From assembly GCA_021014325.1 (NCBI GenBank), contig CM037467.1, positions 13,355,273-13,419,272 on the forward strand: a stretch of 64,000 nucleotides of DNA, given 5' to 3'. The stretch comes from Plazaster borealis (Eukaryota > Echinodermata > Asteroidea > Forcipulatida > Labidiasteridae). Under the pieces are notes generated by a model. It ran no database searches, was not told where the DNA came from, and saw only the letters and a program-made list of their open reading frames with translations. The position numbers and the translations under genes were made by a program. Positions 47,230 through 59,410 of the stretch are shown piece by piece. How positions within the stretch are numbered: the stretch's first letter is position 1; every line of letters starts with the position of its first letter.

Positions 47230-47423
47230 GGGACCACAATTTCATAAAGCCTGTCGCACAAATATTTGCTAGGCACAGAAAATTCTTGCTTAACAAAAAA
47301 AGGTTACCAGTCAAAATACCATCCAGTTACCATTGCTGCAACTGGTACCCCACTCATTTCTTGCTTAGCAAATAAATTTGGAACGCAGAATTTTCTGCTT
47401 AACAGCTTTATGACATTGGGCCC
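47230..47423. mobile_element. GGGCCC-hairpin MITE copy, reverse orientation
   Basis: Central blocks appear as the complement (GGTTACCAGTCAAAATACCA) of most copies. Ends ACAATTTCATAAAGC and GCTTTATGACATTGGGCCC. Confidence 0.7.
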
Positions 47424-47499
47424 TAGGATAACAACTTCACATATTGAACACATTAAACCTTATATTAAAATAGAACAGCTTGAATCAATATAACAACGC

Positions 47500-47700
47500 A
47501 TCAGAGCAAAAATGGTCCATACAAAAACGGTCCATACAAATGGTCCATATACAAAAACATTGTATCTTGGCGCGTACTTGTTTTGTGTGTACATCCTGCT
47601 ATTTTTAGCGAGATACAATGTTTTGACAATTTCAAACTCGCACATAACATCGATGGTATTTTAGGAGATATGACGTTTTTGCACGGACACGTCAATATTG
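47500..47700 (+). repeat. Copy of the GAGATACAACGTTTTTGCA dispersed repeat
   Basis: Includes ACATTGTATCTTGGCGCGTA, TGTGTGTACATCC and GGAGATATGACGTTTTTGCA, plus short tandem GGTCCATACAAA units. Confidence 0.55.
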
Positions 47701-47779
47701 AGCTTACCAGATGTCATTTGACCAGATGAAAATTTCATCTTCACTTTTTTGGGGGGTGGCATGCGAATATTATCACAGT

Positions 47780-47935
47780 GTCGGGGCTCGAATTTAGGGG
47801 GAAAATCTACAAGACTGCAGGGCTTGTAGCTCAAAATATTTACTGGCCCAGAATTTTTTACACCAGACCAGAAAGGAAATGAGAAGAAAAAGTTGAACAG
47901 TTGAACTGTTTGAAATTGAAAAAACACTACCAGAA
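47780..47935 (+). repeat. Dispersed repeat with GGGCTTGTAGCTCAAAAT
   Basis: Shares GGGGCTCGAATTTAGGG and TCTACAAGACTGCAGGGCTT with about 15535-15660. Confidence 0.5.
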
Positions 47936-47989
47936 GATTTATCTCATTTGTATTATGGGTAAGTATTCTTCAATAATGAACAGCAGCGT

Positions 47990-48205
47990 TCTCCCTTACG
48001 ACTGGTCCGATGGCCAAATGCCAGTTAAAACACCAAAGGACCAGTCAAAATTCACTCAAAGTGGTCCGGCTGGCTAGTTCAGTGTTGAAAAGCTTCCATG
48101 TTTCATTTGAAATATGGACCAGCCTAAAAGGTGATGGACTAGTGGATTGATAAGCCAACTGGCCCTGCTGGCCAGTCACTAAAAAAATTAAGGGCAAACC
48201 CTGAA
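47990..48205 (+). repeat. Inverted copy of the 43243-43450 repeat
   Basis: GACTGGTCCGATGGCCAAAT through ACTGGCCCTGCTGGCCAGTC to the GGGCAAACCCTG end, complement of the first copy. Confidence 0.55.
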
Positions 48206-48472
48206 CAGAATTCTATTTTTCAAATTGACAGTCAACATTTTTTTTACTGGCCTGATGCTAAAATCACTGGCCTTGGGACTGCGGTCTAGTGTAAAATTCG
48301 AGCCCTGAGTGAGGTATAACAACCAACAAGAATAAACCATGTAATGTTTGTACTTCTCTGAAGCAAATAGAATTAAATTAATCAAGACCAAATTTGATTG
48401 TGGTCTCATGATAAGAAATGAACAGATAAAAAAACTCTTTTCTATTTTTAAGTTTAAGGAAATTCACCTCAG

Positions 48473-48571
48473 GTTCTTCTGATTAACATAACACCAGACG
48501 ATGGGGAACGCCTCAAGGAACTGCGTGCCAAGAAACCACTAATGCGCCATGCTCTCAAGACGTTGGTTTAA
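48473..48571 (+). CDS. Possible terminal exon of an unrecognised gene, 32 codons plus stop
   Basis: An acceptor-like CACCTCAG follows a T-rich stretch, and the frame opened there runs 32 codons to a TAA. Residues such as NITPDDGERLKELRAKKPLM look protein-like (charged, helical). No upstream exon was found to join to it and I do not recognise the family. It could be a fragment of a degraded element. Confidence 0.2.
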   Translation, partial: VLLINITPDDGERLKELRAKKPLMRHALKTLV

Positions 48572-48679
48572 TCAAGTGTGTTCATCCCTTTTTTTTCTTC
48601 TCCTCCTCTCGCTTTAACCCCGTCTCCCCCTCTGGCTTACCCGAGCTGGCTGGCAGGAGAGGGAGACGATGAAATTGGT

Positions 48680-48905
48680 TTCCGGCCGCCAGGCTTTTTG
48701 CACCATCTAAATCAGATTGTTGGGTTGGTTGTGGTTTTGCTATTTTCTTTCAAGATAGGGTCAGTAAGCATGTCGGCAGGGTTTATGCTGAAAGCGACAG
48801 GCTTTATGCGCAATCTAAATCAGATAGCTGAGTGGGTCGGGCCTCTTATATTGAAGATTGGGTCATTGAGAAGTCTTGCAGCTTTTATGTTAAGAGGGGT
48901 GGCAA
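48680..48905 (+). repeat. Diverged tandem repeat, ~106-bp period
   Basis: ATCTAAATCAGAT recurs at 48706 and 48812 within similar flanks, and a weaker third unit follows. It creates a 120-codon ORF (48578-48940) whose internal repetition is the DNA repeat, so I do not call that ORF a gene. Confidence 0.55.
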
Positions 48906-50424
48906 TGAACTTTAAATCCATCGGTTTATTTATTCAATAGGGGAAAGATTGTATGAAAAACAAAAAAGCCCTGAAACTTGGACAACAATTTCCTCTTGGT
49001 GTGGAGATGAAGCCCCTGAATTTGCAGGATGCTACAATATAGAAGTTTACAGACTCTCTAAATCACTACAAATATAAATCTCAAGGTTTGGTCATAACAA
49101 GTTTTGCCTCTTTAAGAAAATCTGAAGACGCAGGGAGATAGATCAATGACAAATCTAAAATTCAGGAACAATTCTGACAAATCTAAAGCCTGATTCAAGA
49201 ATTATCAACAAATTCTTAAATAAAAAAAACAAAAACCCAACAAAAAACAACAACAACCAAAAACGAAAATGGAAAACCTTTAAAACAAAACCAGATGGAA
49301 AATCTTCCAGAAGATACCTTCCAACAAAATGATGCGAAGAAATGAAAACTCCATTACAAACACTGCTGCAAAACATGGGTGTTCCTTCCAGTTTACTGAA
49401 CCGTTAACCATTCATATTTCAACAAAATTCCACATGACACCTAACCACTAAAAAAGGGGGCAGCCTGCAAGGAGGGAAAATTGATTGCACGTTGAAATCC
49501 GTAAATCCCTGGTGATTTTAGAACCGGGATTGTATTTGAAATCAATACTCTTATAATCCTATCATGCTGAAATATATCATTCATCGGTTCATAGCGCCTG
49601 GTTGCAATAAAACATACTGAATTTTAAATGCCTTAGATAAGTGTTCATATGTTGGAATTGAGTGTTTTTTCTTAGTTAAGAGTGTTTATTTGAAAGATCC
49701 TCAACTTCATGGGCGTAAATTGCCATTCATGCCCCTCTGCGTCCTTTTGGTGCCCCTTGAAATATTCAAAAACAAAAGCAGTTTTTTTCTTCTAACCTAG
49801 CTTGAATCAAAGATTATAGAGCACCCAAGGCAGCAGATGTGGAACTCTGGCTGAAATGAAAGTGTGCTCTGGGCGCCATTTCAGCAAGCAACTCTTTGGA
49901 TGCAACAACACATCAGTGCAGACAATGATCATTGCTATCAATGATATGACAAAACATTTGCTTACTGATGGCGCCCATGTGTATGTCACGTTCCAACAAT
50001 GTATAGAACTCCAGTTCAAAATATTACACATTCGACGCTCTGTAATGTTTGGTTTGAACCCAACTACTGTAAATCCATAAAGGCTCATCCCTATTGGAGC
50101 GAATGAAGCCCCCAGAAATACTCCAAAATAAAAGCATTTTTTCCCAACAAGTTAGTTTTAAAACCTAACTACCGTAAATCCACCAAGGTTCCTCCCTTGG
50201 TTTTGCCTGATCTGAATGGAGGATTATGGTCCATGGCATACCAATCTCATTTGCAACCAGAAGAGTGGGCGTTGAGTAACCACACAGAATGAATCTGTGA
50301 TGTACATATGCAATGTTTCTAGCGACAATTCCTATATTTTTTTAAAAAGGTTTCCAGGATGAGGACTGTCTGTATGAAAGTGTCTGCCCAACTTCCCTTT
50401 CCATCAACAAATAACAGTCCAGGT

Positions 50425-50571
50425 TTCGATTTCACAAAGCACTAAGATTCATCTCAAGATAGTTATCATCATCGGTATAGTAATTTGTATTGTGACATCA
50501 CATTTTGCTAAGCAATTGAGACTGATTCGCACTTAAGATAAATCTTAACTCTTTGTGAAATTGAGCCCAGT
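50425..50571. mobile_element. Short hairpin MITE with GATTTCACAAAG ends
   Basis: TTCGATTTCACAAAGCACTAAGATT... and AATCTTAACTCTTTGTGAAATTGAG are inverted. A related interior is seen near 6765-6870. Confidence 0.55.
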
Positions 50572-51664
50572 TTTGCTGTCACCCTTTGAAACCAAATGAC
50601 ATCCTCCTATCGTTGTTTTGTGACATCACATATCTGAGCGAGATTTTTAGTTTGAAGGATTTCCCTAATCACAACAGGTGTAAGACCATTGTGTATCTTG
50701 AAAACCAAATTCACAAGTCAGTGCTATTGTTTATCTTTCTTTCTACCCACTAACTACCAACCGATGGTTACACAAATTAATTCTAACATAAACCTGGTGA
50801 GTTGTATTGTCTATTTTTAATGGGGTATCAGGGGTCAACACAGGTGCGACAATATTTATTTTACCATGGTTACCTTTAAACCTAGCCTCATAAAAATCAG
50901 TCACTTTATTGTCAACACCTGGGGCTAAGAATTTCTGTGAATGGATTGCTATTGAATCTACTGCAACGTTGGCCTATGATTTCAGAATTGAAACCAAAAA
51001 AGTAAACAACATGATTGGACAGGGTAGGTATTTGCCGATGAACAAAACACATGTATCATAAAAACATCAAATGAAGCTTGAACAACTGAACATCTAAATC
51101 AAAACCTGAACATATACTATGAAATATGCCAAGGAAAAAAATTTCAAGGCTGTGCAACCTTCTAGATAATCCTGAAAATATAAGTGGCCCACATCATTCA
51201 CATTTCAAAATGAAAACCTGGGCAAACCATAAAACTTTTTTATTCAAAACCTGCCAGAATAAAACAAACAGCATTTTATGACTCATAAAACCCATCCAAT
51301 GTAGACTTCCTTAATAGGCTAACAGCATCTTGTTGCATCAATGTGCTTAAACAGCAACTTCAATCCTTCTTGGTTTTTATTAGAACGCTTGTAATACACC
51401 CCAACTTTTAACAATGTCCATCATTCCCTAAAGAGAGTAGAGTCTTGAGAAAATCACAGGACTAGATTTACAACCAATGGAGATGTATCCTTGCTGTGTG
51501 TAAGCAGGTGCATTTTATGACAAGGAGGTAGGAGGAATTCCCACTGAAGTACAGCAGACCCAACATTAAACTCCAAGGACCATGAAGGGAGTTTGACAAT
51601 TTGTTAATTGTGTTCTCCTTTGTCACATTTTGAGCTTTGAACCTGCTTCATCTGAGAAGACTTC

Positions 51665-51822
51665 AGGCCTGGAATTACACAAGGCCATGACCTCTGGTTG
51701 CCCTGGTCTTGGCCTCGGTGCCCCTTCAATAATTTCTCACAAACTTTAAGATATATTCCAATGGAAGTGTCCTTGGAAAAATGAAAATAGCCTTGCCCTC
51801 TCAAACACGATATTCCAAGCCT
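51665..51822 (+). repeat. TTGGCCTCGGTGCCCCTTC repeat copy
   Basis: Starts GGCCTGGAATTACACAAGGC and ends GATATTCCAAGCCTG. Confidence 0.6.
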
Positions 51823-52593
51823 GTACCAGATTCAAACTACAAGAATTGTTCTCACCAAAATAGTAACCAACGGTGTGTTATCTTCTCTGTAATGACTCCA
51901 GGACAACCACTCAATAATCTCCTTCTCAAATTGCAACACACACTTCCAAATAAATCCCAAACCATCATTGCTTAGCACCAGAAACACAAAAGCAACCCAT
52001 AACAATCAGCTTCGATCGTTTCATCCTCATCCAAACAGGTCAAATTAACTTCTCCATCCTCAATGAGGGCTTCCGCCTTTTAAGAAAGTAACGGGTAATA
52101 ACTGTTCTCGATAATCCCTGGATCTTTTCTTAAGTATTTCCTTTAAGATGGACTGATCCCACTCCCCTCTTGAAAAGAATTGTTTTTTACAAAAACATTT
52201 GTTTATCACTTTAGCCACACACCATTAGGTCCGAAAGTACAAGGCAGGGCTGTAAAGATAGCTCTAAGGGGATTATGAGGCTCTTTTTGGGTGGGTGGGT
52301 GGGGGTCCCTCCTTTACATGGCAAACACTTTTGTTATGGTCAACCACATCGCACTTTTCAGTCGCGGTCATGAGCTGACCAAGTAAAAAGATGTCTTTGA
52401 GGCAATGCCTTCATTAACCTGTTCTTGACTTCGAGCATCGCACACTGTCAATTTTCCTATCAAGGAAAAGCTCCGATCTGAGGTAATTTGCCTCCCCAGC
52501 ATGAATGTAATACAGGAGTCTGAAGTGTGCCATTCTTCTTTCAAGAAACTATGAATAAATATAATGAAGTTCACTATGAATATGAAACCACGG

Positions 52594-52880
52594 TTCTCCC
52601 ATGATTTTTCAAAACTGGGGGGCATTCTGGAAGAATATTTTGGAAGTTTGGCATAAGCACACTGAATTCAGACAAGGTTAATGGCATGTCTTTTACTTGG
52701 TGTTTATCTCTGGGTTTAAAAGCCCTACTGTACAATTTTTCAGTCATTCTAAATATGGTTTTATCTTGTATTACTTTTGTGAATTTGATCTGAATATTAT
52801 TTTAGTGTTTGTTAGCATAACGACCTGCAGTTTGCGCGTATCGGCCAGATGCGCTAGCTTATGCATGGGGAACCCTTTAA
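52594..52880. mobile_element. Diverged TCAGGGTTCTCCCC MITE
   Basis: ACGGTTCTCCCATGATTTTT at the left and GCTAGCTTATGCATGGGGAACCC at the right match 44842-45130 in reverse. Confidence 0.5.
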
Positions 52881-53699
52881 CTTTACATGGACACCCACAA
52901 AGAAAAATCCCCAAACTCTTGGAGCTACCTCAACCCTAACAAATGTGTACAATCCAATTTGATAAAGTTTAACTTGAGACTTTTTGCAAGATACAATGTC
53001 CTTGACATGAATAATCAATAAGGCATCAAGTAGATTTCACACACCAACATAAACCAACTTACATTTAAACTTTAAACTTTCCTAAGCTCCAAATTGGTGA
53101 ACTTTTCAGAGTGGAACTTTTCCCCCAACGGAGAGATAAAAGCAATGAGTTGGACTGCTGGGAATTCACCACCACCATATTTATCTCAATATGGTGGACA
53201 TATTAAAGAGAGAGCCTCTAGGGTAAATTAGTGTTCTCAGAATGCTTCGTTGATGGAAGGCAAGAAAGCATGGGTTGAATGCCTGACAAAAGTTTGTTAT
53301 TGAGGTGTGAAAAGGGGGCCCGGGCATCTGTCAAGAAATGCCATTCACAAGTTTTTATGTGCTGGTAATGTCTGGTGTAAAATCTTGGATGTTAAGATGT
53401 GTTGAAATTATATTACGAGAAGGGTGTTAGTGTTACTTGTTATGCCAGAGTAGGGTGTCTAGATTGTTGTGGAATGAAAACAGGGAGAAACTGCTCATTT
53501 ACAATACACGTACCTTTTGAATACATGTATTTTTAAAAACGGTGTGTACATTTTTAAAAAGGGGTATACAATTTAAAATACGGTGTATAAAAATACCCAC
53601 AAGCATTGCTAGTTGATACTTTAGTTTGAAGGGACATCACAATAATTGTGTCTTTTAAGGTTTTCCAAAACAGGGTGACTGATGATACTGGAAGTTGAT

Positions 53700-53935
53700 T
53701 ATTATGTTGTGTTACTGTTAGTGCAAATATGTTGTATCTCGATTTTGCAAAAACGTTGTATATGTATCTTGATGTTGCAAAAATGTTGTATTTCGCACAC
53801 AAAAAGCTCTGTGCAAAAACATTGTATCTCGGCGTGTACTTGTTTGTGTGTACATCCAGGCTATTAACATTTTTTGACAATTTTAAACTCGCGCCTAACG
53901 TAAGTGCTATTTTAGGAGATACAACATGACAGATA
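53700..53935 (-). repeat. Copy of the GAGATACAACGTTTTTGCA dispersed repeat
   Basis: Four GTTGTATCTCGA-like units spaced 30-65 bp apart, then TGTGTGTACATCC and AGGAGATACAACATG, as at 36589 and 47500. Confidence 0.6.
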
Positions 53936-54364
53936 CAATAATGTATTATCAGATTTGTATCTTACTTTTCGCACTTGCCCAGCTCCTCTCATACACATCA
54001 ACGTTTATTTTATAGGAGAAAAGCTTCCATCCAAAACCATAAAGCCAACTATTTACTAAAGATCTGATCTTCTTCAAAACCCTACGATCAATCTGATGAA
54101 CTTTCAACGCACACTGATGACTTCACATGGCATTTGTACATCATTAGATCACTGCCACCAAGAATGTAATCTGTCTGTAGAGACAGTCTTCGTGGCGCGT
54201 TTACTAAACATTTACAGTCGAGTGACATTGAACTGAAAATAACATCAACTCAGGGACACTACCAAGTCAAAGTAAGCACTATATCAAAATGATCTTCACT
54301 TCGTCTTCAGCAGCTTCTAAAAACATCACTTCTAAACTTCCGCAAGTTCTGCGGCTAGAAACCA

Positions 54365-54554
54365 GGGCCCAATTTCATAGAGCTGCTTAAGCAGAAAATA
54401 TTGCTTAACATTTTTCTGCTAAGCAGAAATGAGCAGGATACCACACAAATGTACATGTGAGATGGTAGTTTGGCTGGTAACCATATTCTGGTAAGCATAA
54501 TTTTGTTGTGCTTAGCATCTTTTTTTGCTTAAGCAGCTCTATGAAATTGGGCCC
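54365..54554. mobile_element. GGGCCC-hairpin MITE copy, first of a cluster of three
   Basis: GGGCCCAATTTCATAGAGCT to AGCTCTATGAAATTGGGCCC, well conserved. Confidence 0.8.
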
Positions 54555-54645
54555 AGTGCAGACCTCGATTCTGCAAAGGATAAAATGTTATCAGAAAGTC
54601 TTACTGCAAGACTTTACAAGGCATCTAGGCTTTAAACCAGGGACC

Positions 54646-54887
54646 GGGCCCAATTTCTTAGAGCTGCTAAGCACAAAAATTTGCTTAGCATGAAATTTCT
54701 TCCTTGATAAAAACAGGATTACCAACCAAATTTCCATGTGTTGCATATTGCTTGTTACTGGTATTCAGCTGTTGTTTGCTTATCCTGAAAATCACATGGA
54801 AATTTGGTTGGTAATCCTACTTTTATCAAGGAAGGAATTTCATGCTAAGCAAATTTTTGTGCTTAGCAGCTCTATGAAATTGGGCCC
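54646..54887. mobile_element. Long near-perfect hairpin variant of the GGGCCC family
   Basis: The two arms are each about 100 bp and nearly complementary along their whole length (for example ACCAACCAAATTTCCATGTG and CACATGGAAATTTGGTTGGT), separated by ~40 bp. It shares the family's outer 20 bp but has a different interior. Confidence 0.8.
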
Positions 54888-55068
54888 AGGTTCATAGAAC
54901 AGCCTAAGCAGAAAATATTGCTTAAAAATTTCTAGCGAGCAAAACAAGCAGGATACCAGTCACAGATGGCACTTGTGACATGGAGATTTGGCTAGTAAAC
55001 TTGCTATGGGAAGCATTATTTTGTTGTGCTTAGCTACTTTTTGTGCTTTGTTCTTTGAAATTGGGCCC
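54888..55068. mobile_element. GGGCCC-hairpin MITE copy abutting the previous one
   Basis: Begins in the shared GGGCCC of the preceding element and ends TTTGAAATTGGGCCC; arms more eroded. Confidence 0.65.
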
Positions 55069-55243
55069 TCGATGATGACCTTAGTGACCTTTATGAGACA
55101 GAAATATTGGTAGAATCATCCTCTTTTGATGATCGTTCTTGAAGTGCACAAGAAATAATTATATCTTTTCCATTGCTGACTCGAGCATCTCTGAAAAGAG
55201 ACAGGATTTGTTCTCAGTGTGTGAAAAAAATATTAATTTTCGA

Positions 55244-55425
55244 AAAAATAGTTGATGATGGCCCGACATTTCGACCCTAGCAGAGTCTTTCTCGAAGCCT
55301 AAATGACAACACAGCACAGGTAGGCGATACAAGTGTAATACATTAAATATTTTTTGCATTTATACCAAAGGTCCTTTTGGTTGGTAAGCAGTTTGCAACA
55401 GCTAATTCTATTTTCTCAAGTATTT
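55244..55425 (-). repeat. GACTCTGCTAGGGTCGAAA repeat copy
   Basis: Minus strand reads CGAGAAAGACTCTGCTAGGG then TCGAAATGTCGGGCC. On the plus strand the later part has TTTATACCAAAGGTCCTTTT as in 13352-13500. Confidence 0.6.
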
Positions 55426-57021
55426 ATTTACCCAAACGAGTCTCGTTCAAGAGTTTTTATATATTTTTTATTACAGATGATTATCAGCAGGATCTTGCAG
55501 GTTGTAAAACTCAAGGATGTTGTGCAATCAACACCCCTTTTCAGCAGGATATTTATGAGGCCATATCGACCCACAAATTGGTCCTCTAGAATCCCTTCAT
55601 ATCTGGGGGAATGTAACCATTAAAAACTCTTCAAGAAAGATAGTAGGAATAAATATTCCGTGTAAATGTAGACTTTTTTGTGATTCCACCATCTTTGTCA
55701 TGTTGCCTGTGTCCTACAGCAATAACATGGTGTGTTTCTCATTACACCTCAGAGGGTTCAGACTAATTTTGAAAGTGATAATACTTAATAAGAAGCAGGA
55801 CAGTTCTTTTCAGAACTTGGTAGTCTCCTAAATTCCAAAATCTACTCTGCGGCAGAAGAATAGTCTCCCGAATTCCAAAATCTACTCCGGTAGTAGAATA
55901 CAGCAAGACAAGTTCTCATGAAGAACAAAATCTACACAGCAAAGTAGATGGTGTAACTGCATACCGAATATACATTGATAATATCTCAAAAAACCCAGAC
56001 ACAAAATATTCATTTTGTTTTTAGAACATACACTGTTTCCGCGCCATGTATCTATGTGTCAAACACTTCAAGAAAATAATTAAAAACCACTGCAAACCTG
56101 TCTTGACACATAACACCACAAAAACACGACCAAATGGTTACCAAGAGAGTCCAAAATGTAAGAAAACACCACCAAAATTCCACAGGGTTGTATACAAATG
56201 CTCCATTCTCCACAGGCAAAGTTATCGGCTGGAGACCAAACCAGGCAGGGATATAAAAAACCAAAAACATGCCCTGGTAACTTTATCCCACAGATGATGG
56301 CAAAATGACCCGCCAGCCATTTTCTCAAGAAATTATTTGAGAGTGAAATATCTTCAGCGGACAAGCGGATGATGAAGTATATTTTCGTGATTGCCATGGG
56401 AACGGAATTGTGGATTTTTCCTGGGGATATTTTGGTTGGATGATGCAGACGCATTAGGGAATTATACTTGTTGTTTGGATAAAGGATTCGAGAAAATTGT
56501 TAAGTATTTGCGTGTAGTGGATGGCATGAGGTGGATTTGAGCTAGCAATGATAAACATGTGTACATGTAACTGTACATATCGTATTGTGTACACTACAGT
56601 ACTTGTATTGATGTAGTGTAATCTTACAATACGCTAATATTTTTACAACCACAAACCCCAAGCAGAATTTTGTGGCTCAACAAAATAAATCGCATGGAAA
56701 TTGCCGCTCCACCGTATTATTAAAATCTGTATACCTCTTTATTGGACGCGTATAATATAAAGATACCAAAATTTCTATAAAAAAAAGGTTTGCACCAGCT
56801 CTAAGAAAATTACCACCTATTCACACACACAAAATTAACTTCCCTGGCTTTAGGTTTAAATCTGGTGGGTGTAAGTCCTGGTAAGAAAAAATGAAGACAC
56901 CATTTGCAAACTAAACTTTTTAGATAAAGAACAACTCAGAACTTGAATAGGTAATGTCAAGAGGGTACCTGCCAAACCGTGATGATTGCTACATGTACAT
57001 GTAAGAACTAACTATACATTT

Positions 57022-57396
57022 AACTGGTAAACTTGCGGGTACAACGATGTGTAAATCTCATATTGGGAGGAGTTTTGGCTCTGAAAAGAGCCGGTGTTCT
57101 CCTGAAGACGAGCAGAGTACACTGTTTGAAACGTCAAGACCACTTCCAAGGTTTTAGCCAGGATTTGGTAAAAGGGTATTAAAATTTGCTGGAAATTTTA
57201 AAACTTTTAAATTTTAAATTTTGTTCACTTACAATACATTTGTAAATGACAGATGAAACAGGGTGTCCAAATTTAAAACAGGGTGTCCAAAAGATACCCG
57301 GACACCCATCTGGCTAAGACTATGACCATACCGGATCTATTCAGAGCACTCCACCGAGAAGAAATTTACACATGGTTGTACCCGCAAGTTTACTAT
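57022..57396. repeat. Larger relative of the 24113-24267 inverted-repeat element
   Basis: Ends AACTGGTAAACTTGCGGGTA and TACCCGCAAGTTTACTA are inverted. The plus strand contains CCTGAAGACGAGCAGAG and TTTGAAACGTCAAGACC. Confidence 0.6.
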
Positions 57397-58423
57397 TTAA
57401 AGTTACATCTTATTTTTCAACACCATGCAAAGCTTCAAACATCACTAACTATAATATAACAGTTCATCTGGCCATGATAATAGCCTTTGAAACCATAAAG
57501 AGTATATCATTTGAATATTGGACATTCTAATATTTAGAGGAAGTGTCTTTGCTGTTAAGGAAAAATGGCTGACAATCTCCTTCAAGAATGAATTCCAGGC
57601 TATTCTTCTCAGCCAACGACTGAGAAGGACAAAATTGTCAAACATCAAAATGCTACAATCCAACCAATTATCACAATGACAATCTCATAGCGATAACGGA
57701 CTGAGCTCTGACACATCCAGACCCAGCTGTCATTTCTGGATTATCAGTTAAAATTTGACTTCAGGAGTGTTTGTCTTTAAAAAACTTGTTTGCAAGGTTG
57801 GGTCATTTGCCGTTTACACAAACACAACAATGAACTCTGAACCGCTGTACATGTGTTAAGTTCTAATTGTGTCGAATCTTACGTTTTTAGAAGGTCACAT
57901 AATTGTTCCCCTCAAAAATAGATGGTGGGAAAAAGTGGAGAATTGAAAGGATTGTTTTGACTTTTTAAATTAAATGAAACGTTTGTGTGGTTTTATTTAG
58001 TAAAATGTCATGAATTTGTGAAAACTAATATTATTTTTATAATGCTGTTCTTATTTGTAGGATATTCAATATTGACACCAATGTAAAATGTTCAACAAAA
58101 TACCAAATCTGAGAATGTATTTTGTTTTCATAAAAAAGACAACTCTTTACAAAAATGTTTTAAGTTGCAGAACTCCAAGGTATAAACAAGTGATGAAAGC
58201 AATAAACCATCTCTGTGTTTTACAAAACTTTTTTTACAGCCCAAGCCAAGTTGGCCCAAGCAGGACCACTTTTTGAAAAACCTTGGGGAAAACCGAAGCA
58301 GCTGCATATTTACACCTCTGATATTCTGTGACTGTCTTTCTCATGCAAAAAAACTTTCATGACCGGACCCAGACAAACTTTAAACTTTTGAAAAAAAATA
58401 TCAAGAATTCTTTACAAGCTCAC

Positions 58424-58662
58424 CTCTAAATTTTCGTTGCAGTCCAGTTAATATGGAAATGGAAGGAATGTGACTGGAGAAACTCAATGGCAGATGATGA
58501 AGTGTTGCAAGAAAGTCTGTCTTTAAACCCAGGGCAATGTCCTCGGTAACATTTGCTGGAAGAGTGAGTGAGAGAGAGGCACGTAGGGGGGAGAAGATGG
58601 CTACTTCAGGGCAACGTCCTCCAACACGCAGGGAAACAAGCAATAACTCAGTTGGAAGTTGT
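58424..58662 (-). other. Candidate 5' leader exon with TATA box and donor
   Basis: On the minus strand a TTTATAA box (58684-58690) is followed about 25-30 bp downstream by the presumed start of an exon that runs to AAATTTAGAG followed by donor GTGAGC at 58423. The stretch is more GC-rich than its surroundings. It could be the missing untranslated exon of the Ly6-like gene 24 kb away or belong to another minus-strand gene. An 80-codon ORF inside it (ATG at 58643) has no recognisable domain. Confidence 0.25.
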
Positions 58663-59410
58663 GAACAGCCTGGCAGAGTGATGTTATAAATCTGTAAAGT
58701 TCAGAACGAGATTGGGATACTGGTAAAGTCTGAGTGAATTATGAAGTAATTAGAGACAATTGTGAGCAATTTATCCAGCTGAATTTATGATGTGCAGTGC
58801 TGGATTTTAAACATAATGGAAGTAACAGTTGCCAGAAGGATAGGCCTAGTGACACTTTCCATTTCATTTTAAATAGCTTTGAATTTTCATTAAAACTGTT
58901 TAATCGGGACTTTCACATGGTGAGATATAAGCCCAAAACTCATCAAAAACTCAGGAGTTTAAAACTCATTAAAAATGTATATGATGAAAAAGTTACATTA
59001 GAGATGTACCGGTTGATTGTTGATGACAGTTTACTAAATGTTCACAAAGCCAACAAGAACTGACTTTTAAAATACCTTGAGGTCTAAAGTCCGACTGTCT
59101 GATATGGACCATGTAACATGTGACATCACAATGACATGTTTACAAAAGAGCAACAGAGCATGATTTCCTGCTGGCATAAATTTGTATAGGCTACAGCTCA
59201 ATAAGCCATTTTGAGAAATGGCGGACACATTACTATAACAATGTTTGATTCGGGTAAATTTTCGGTATACACCCAAATCCTACAGTGCACTCCTATAGTG
59301 TCCACCATATCTCAAAAACGTTAATGGAGGAAAAATATAAAATCTTGCATTCTATGGAGATTGCAGTGTCTGATCTTTATCAACTTTCTATTCCTTTAAA
59401 AAAAATGTTT

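Larger units (their letters stand above)
45807..58423. other. Gene-poor, repeat-rich stretch
   Basis: No joined gene can be built here. Apart from the listed repeats and the possible exon at 48473-48571, the sequence is AT-rich with many stops in all frames. A near-direct duplication of about 78 bp lies just left of this interval at 45305-45435. Confidence 0.45.

Noticed and set aside
48578..48940. 120-aa membrane-like ORF
   Set aside because: The repetition in the protein follows a ~106-bp DNA tandem repeat that is not in phase with codons; no splice or promoter context.
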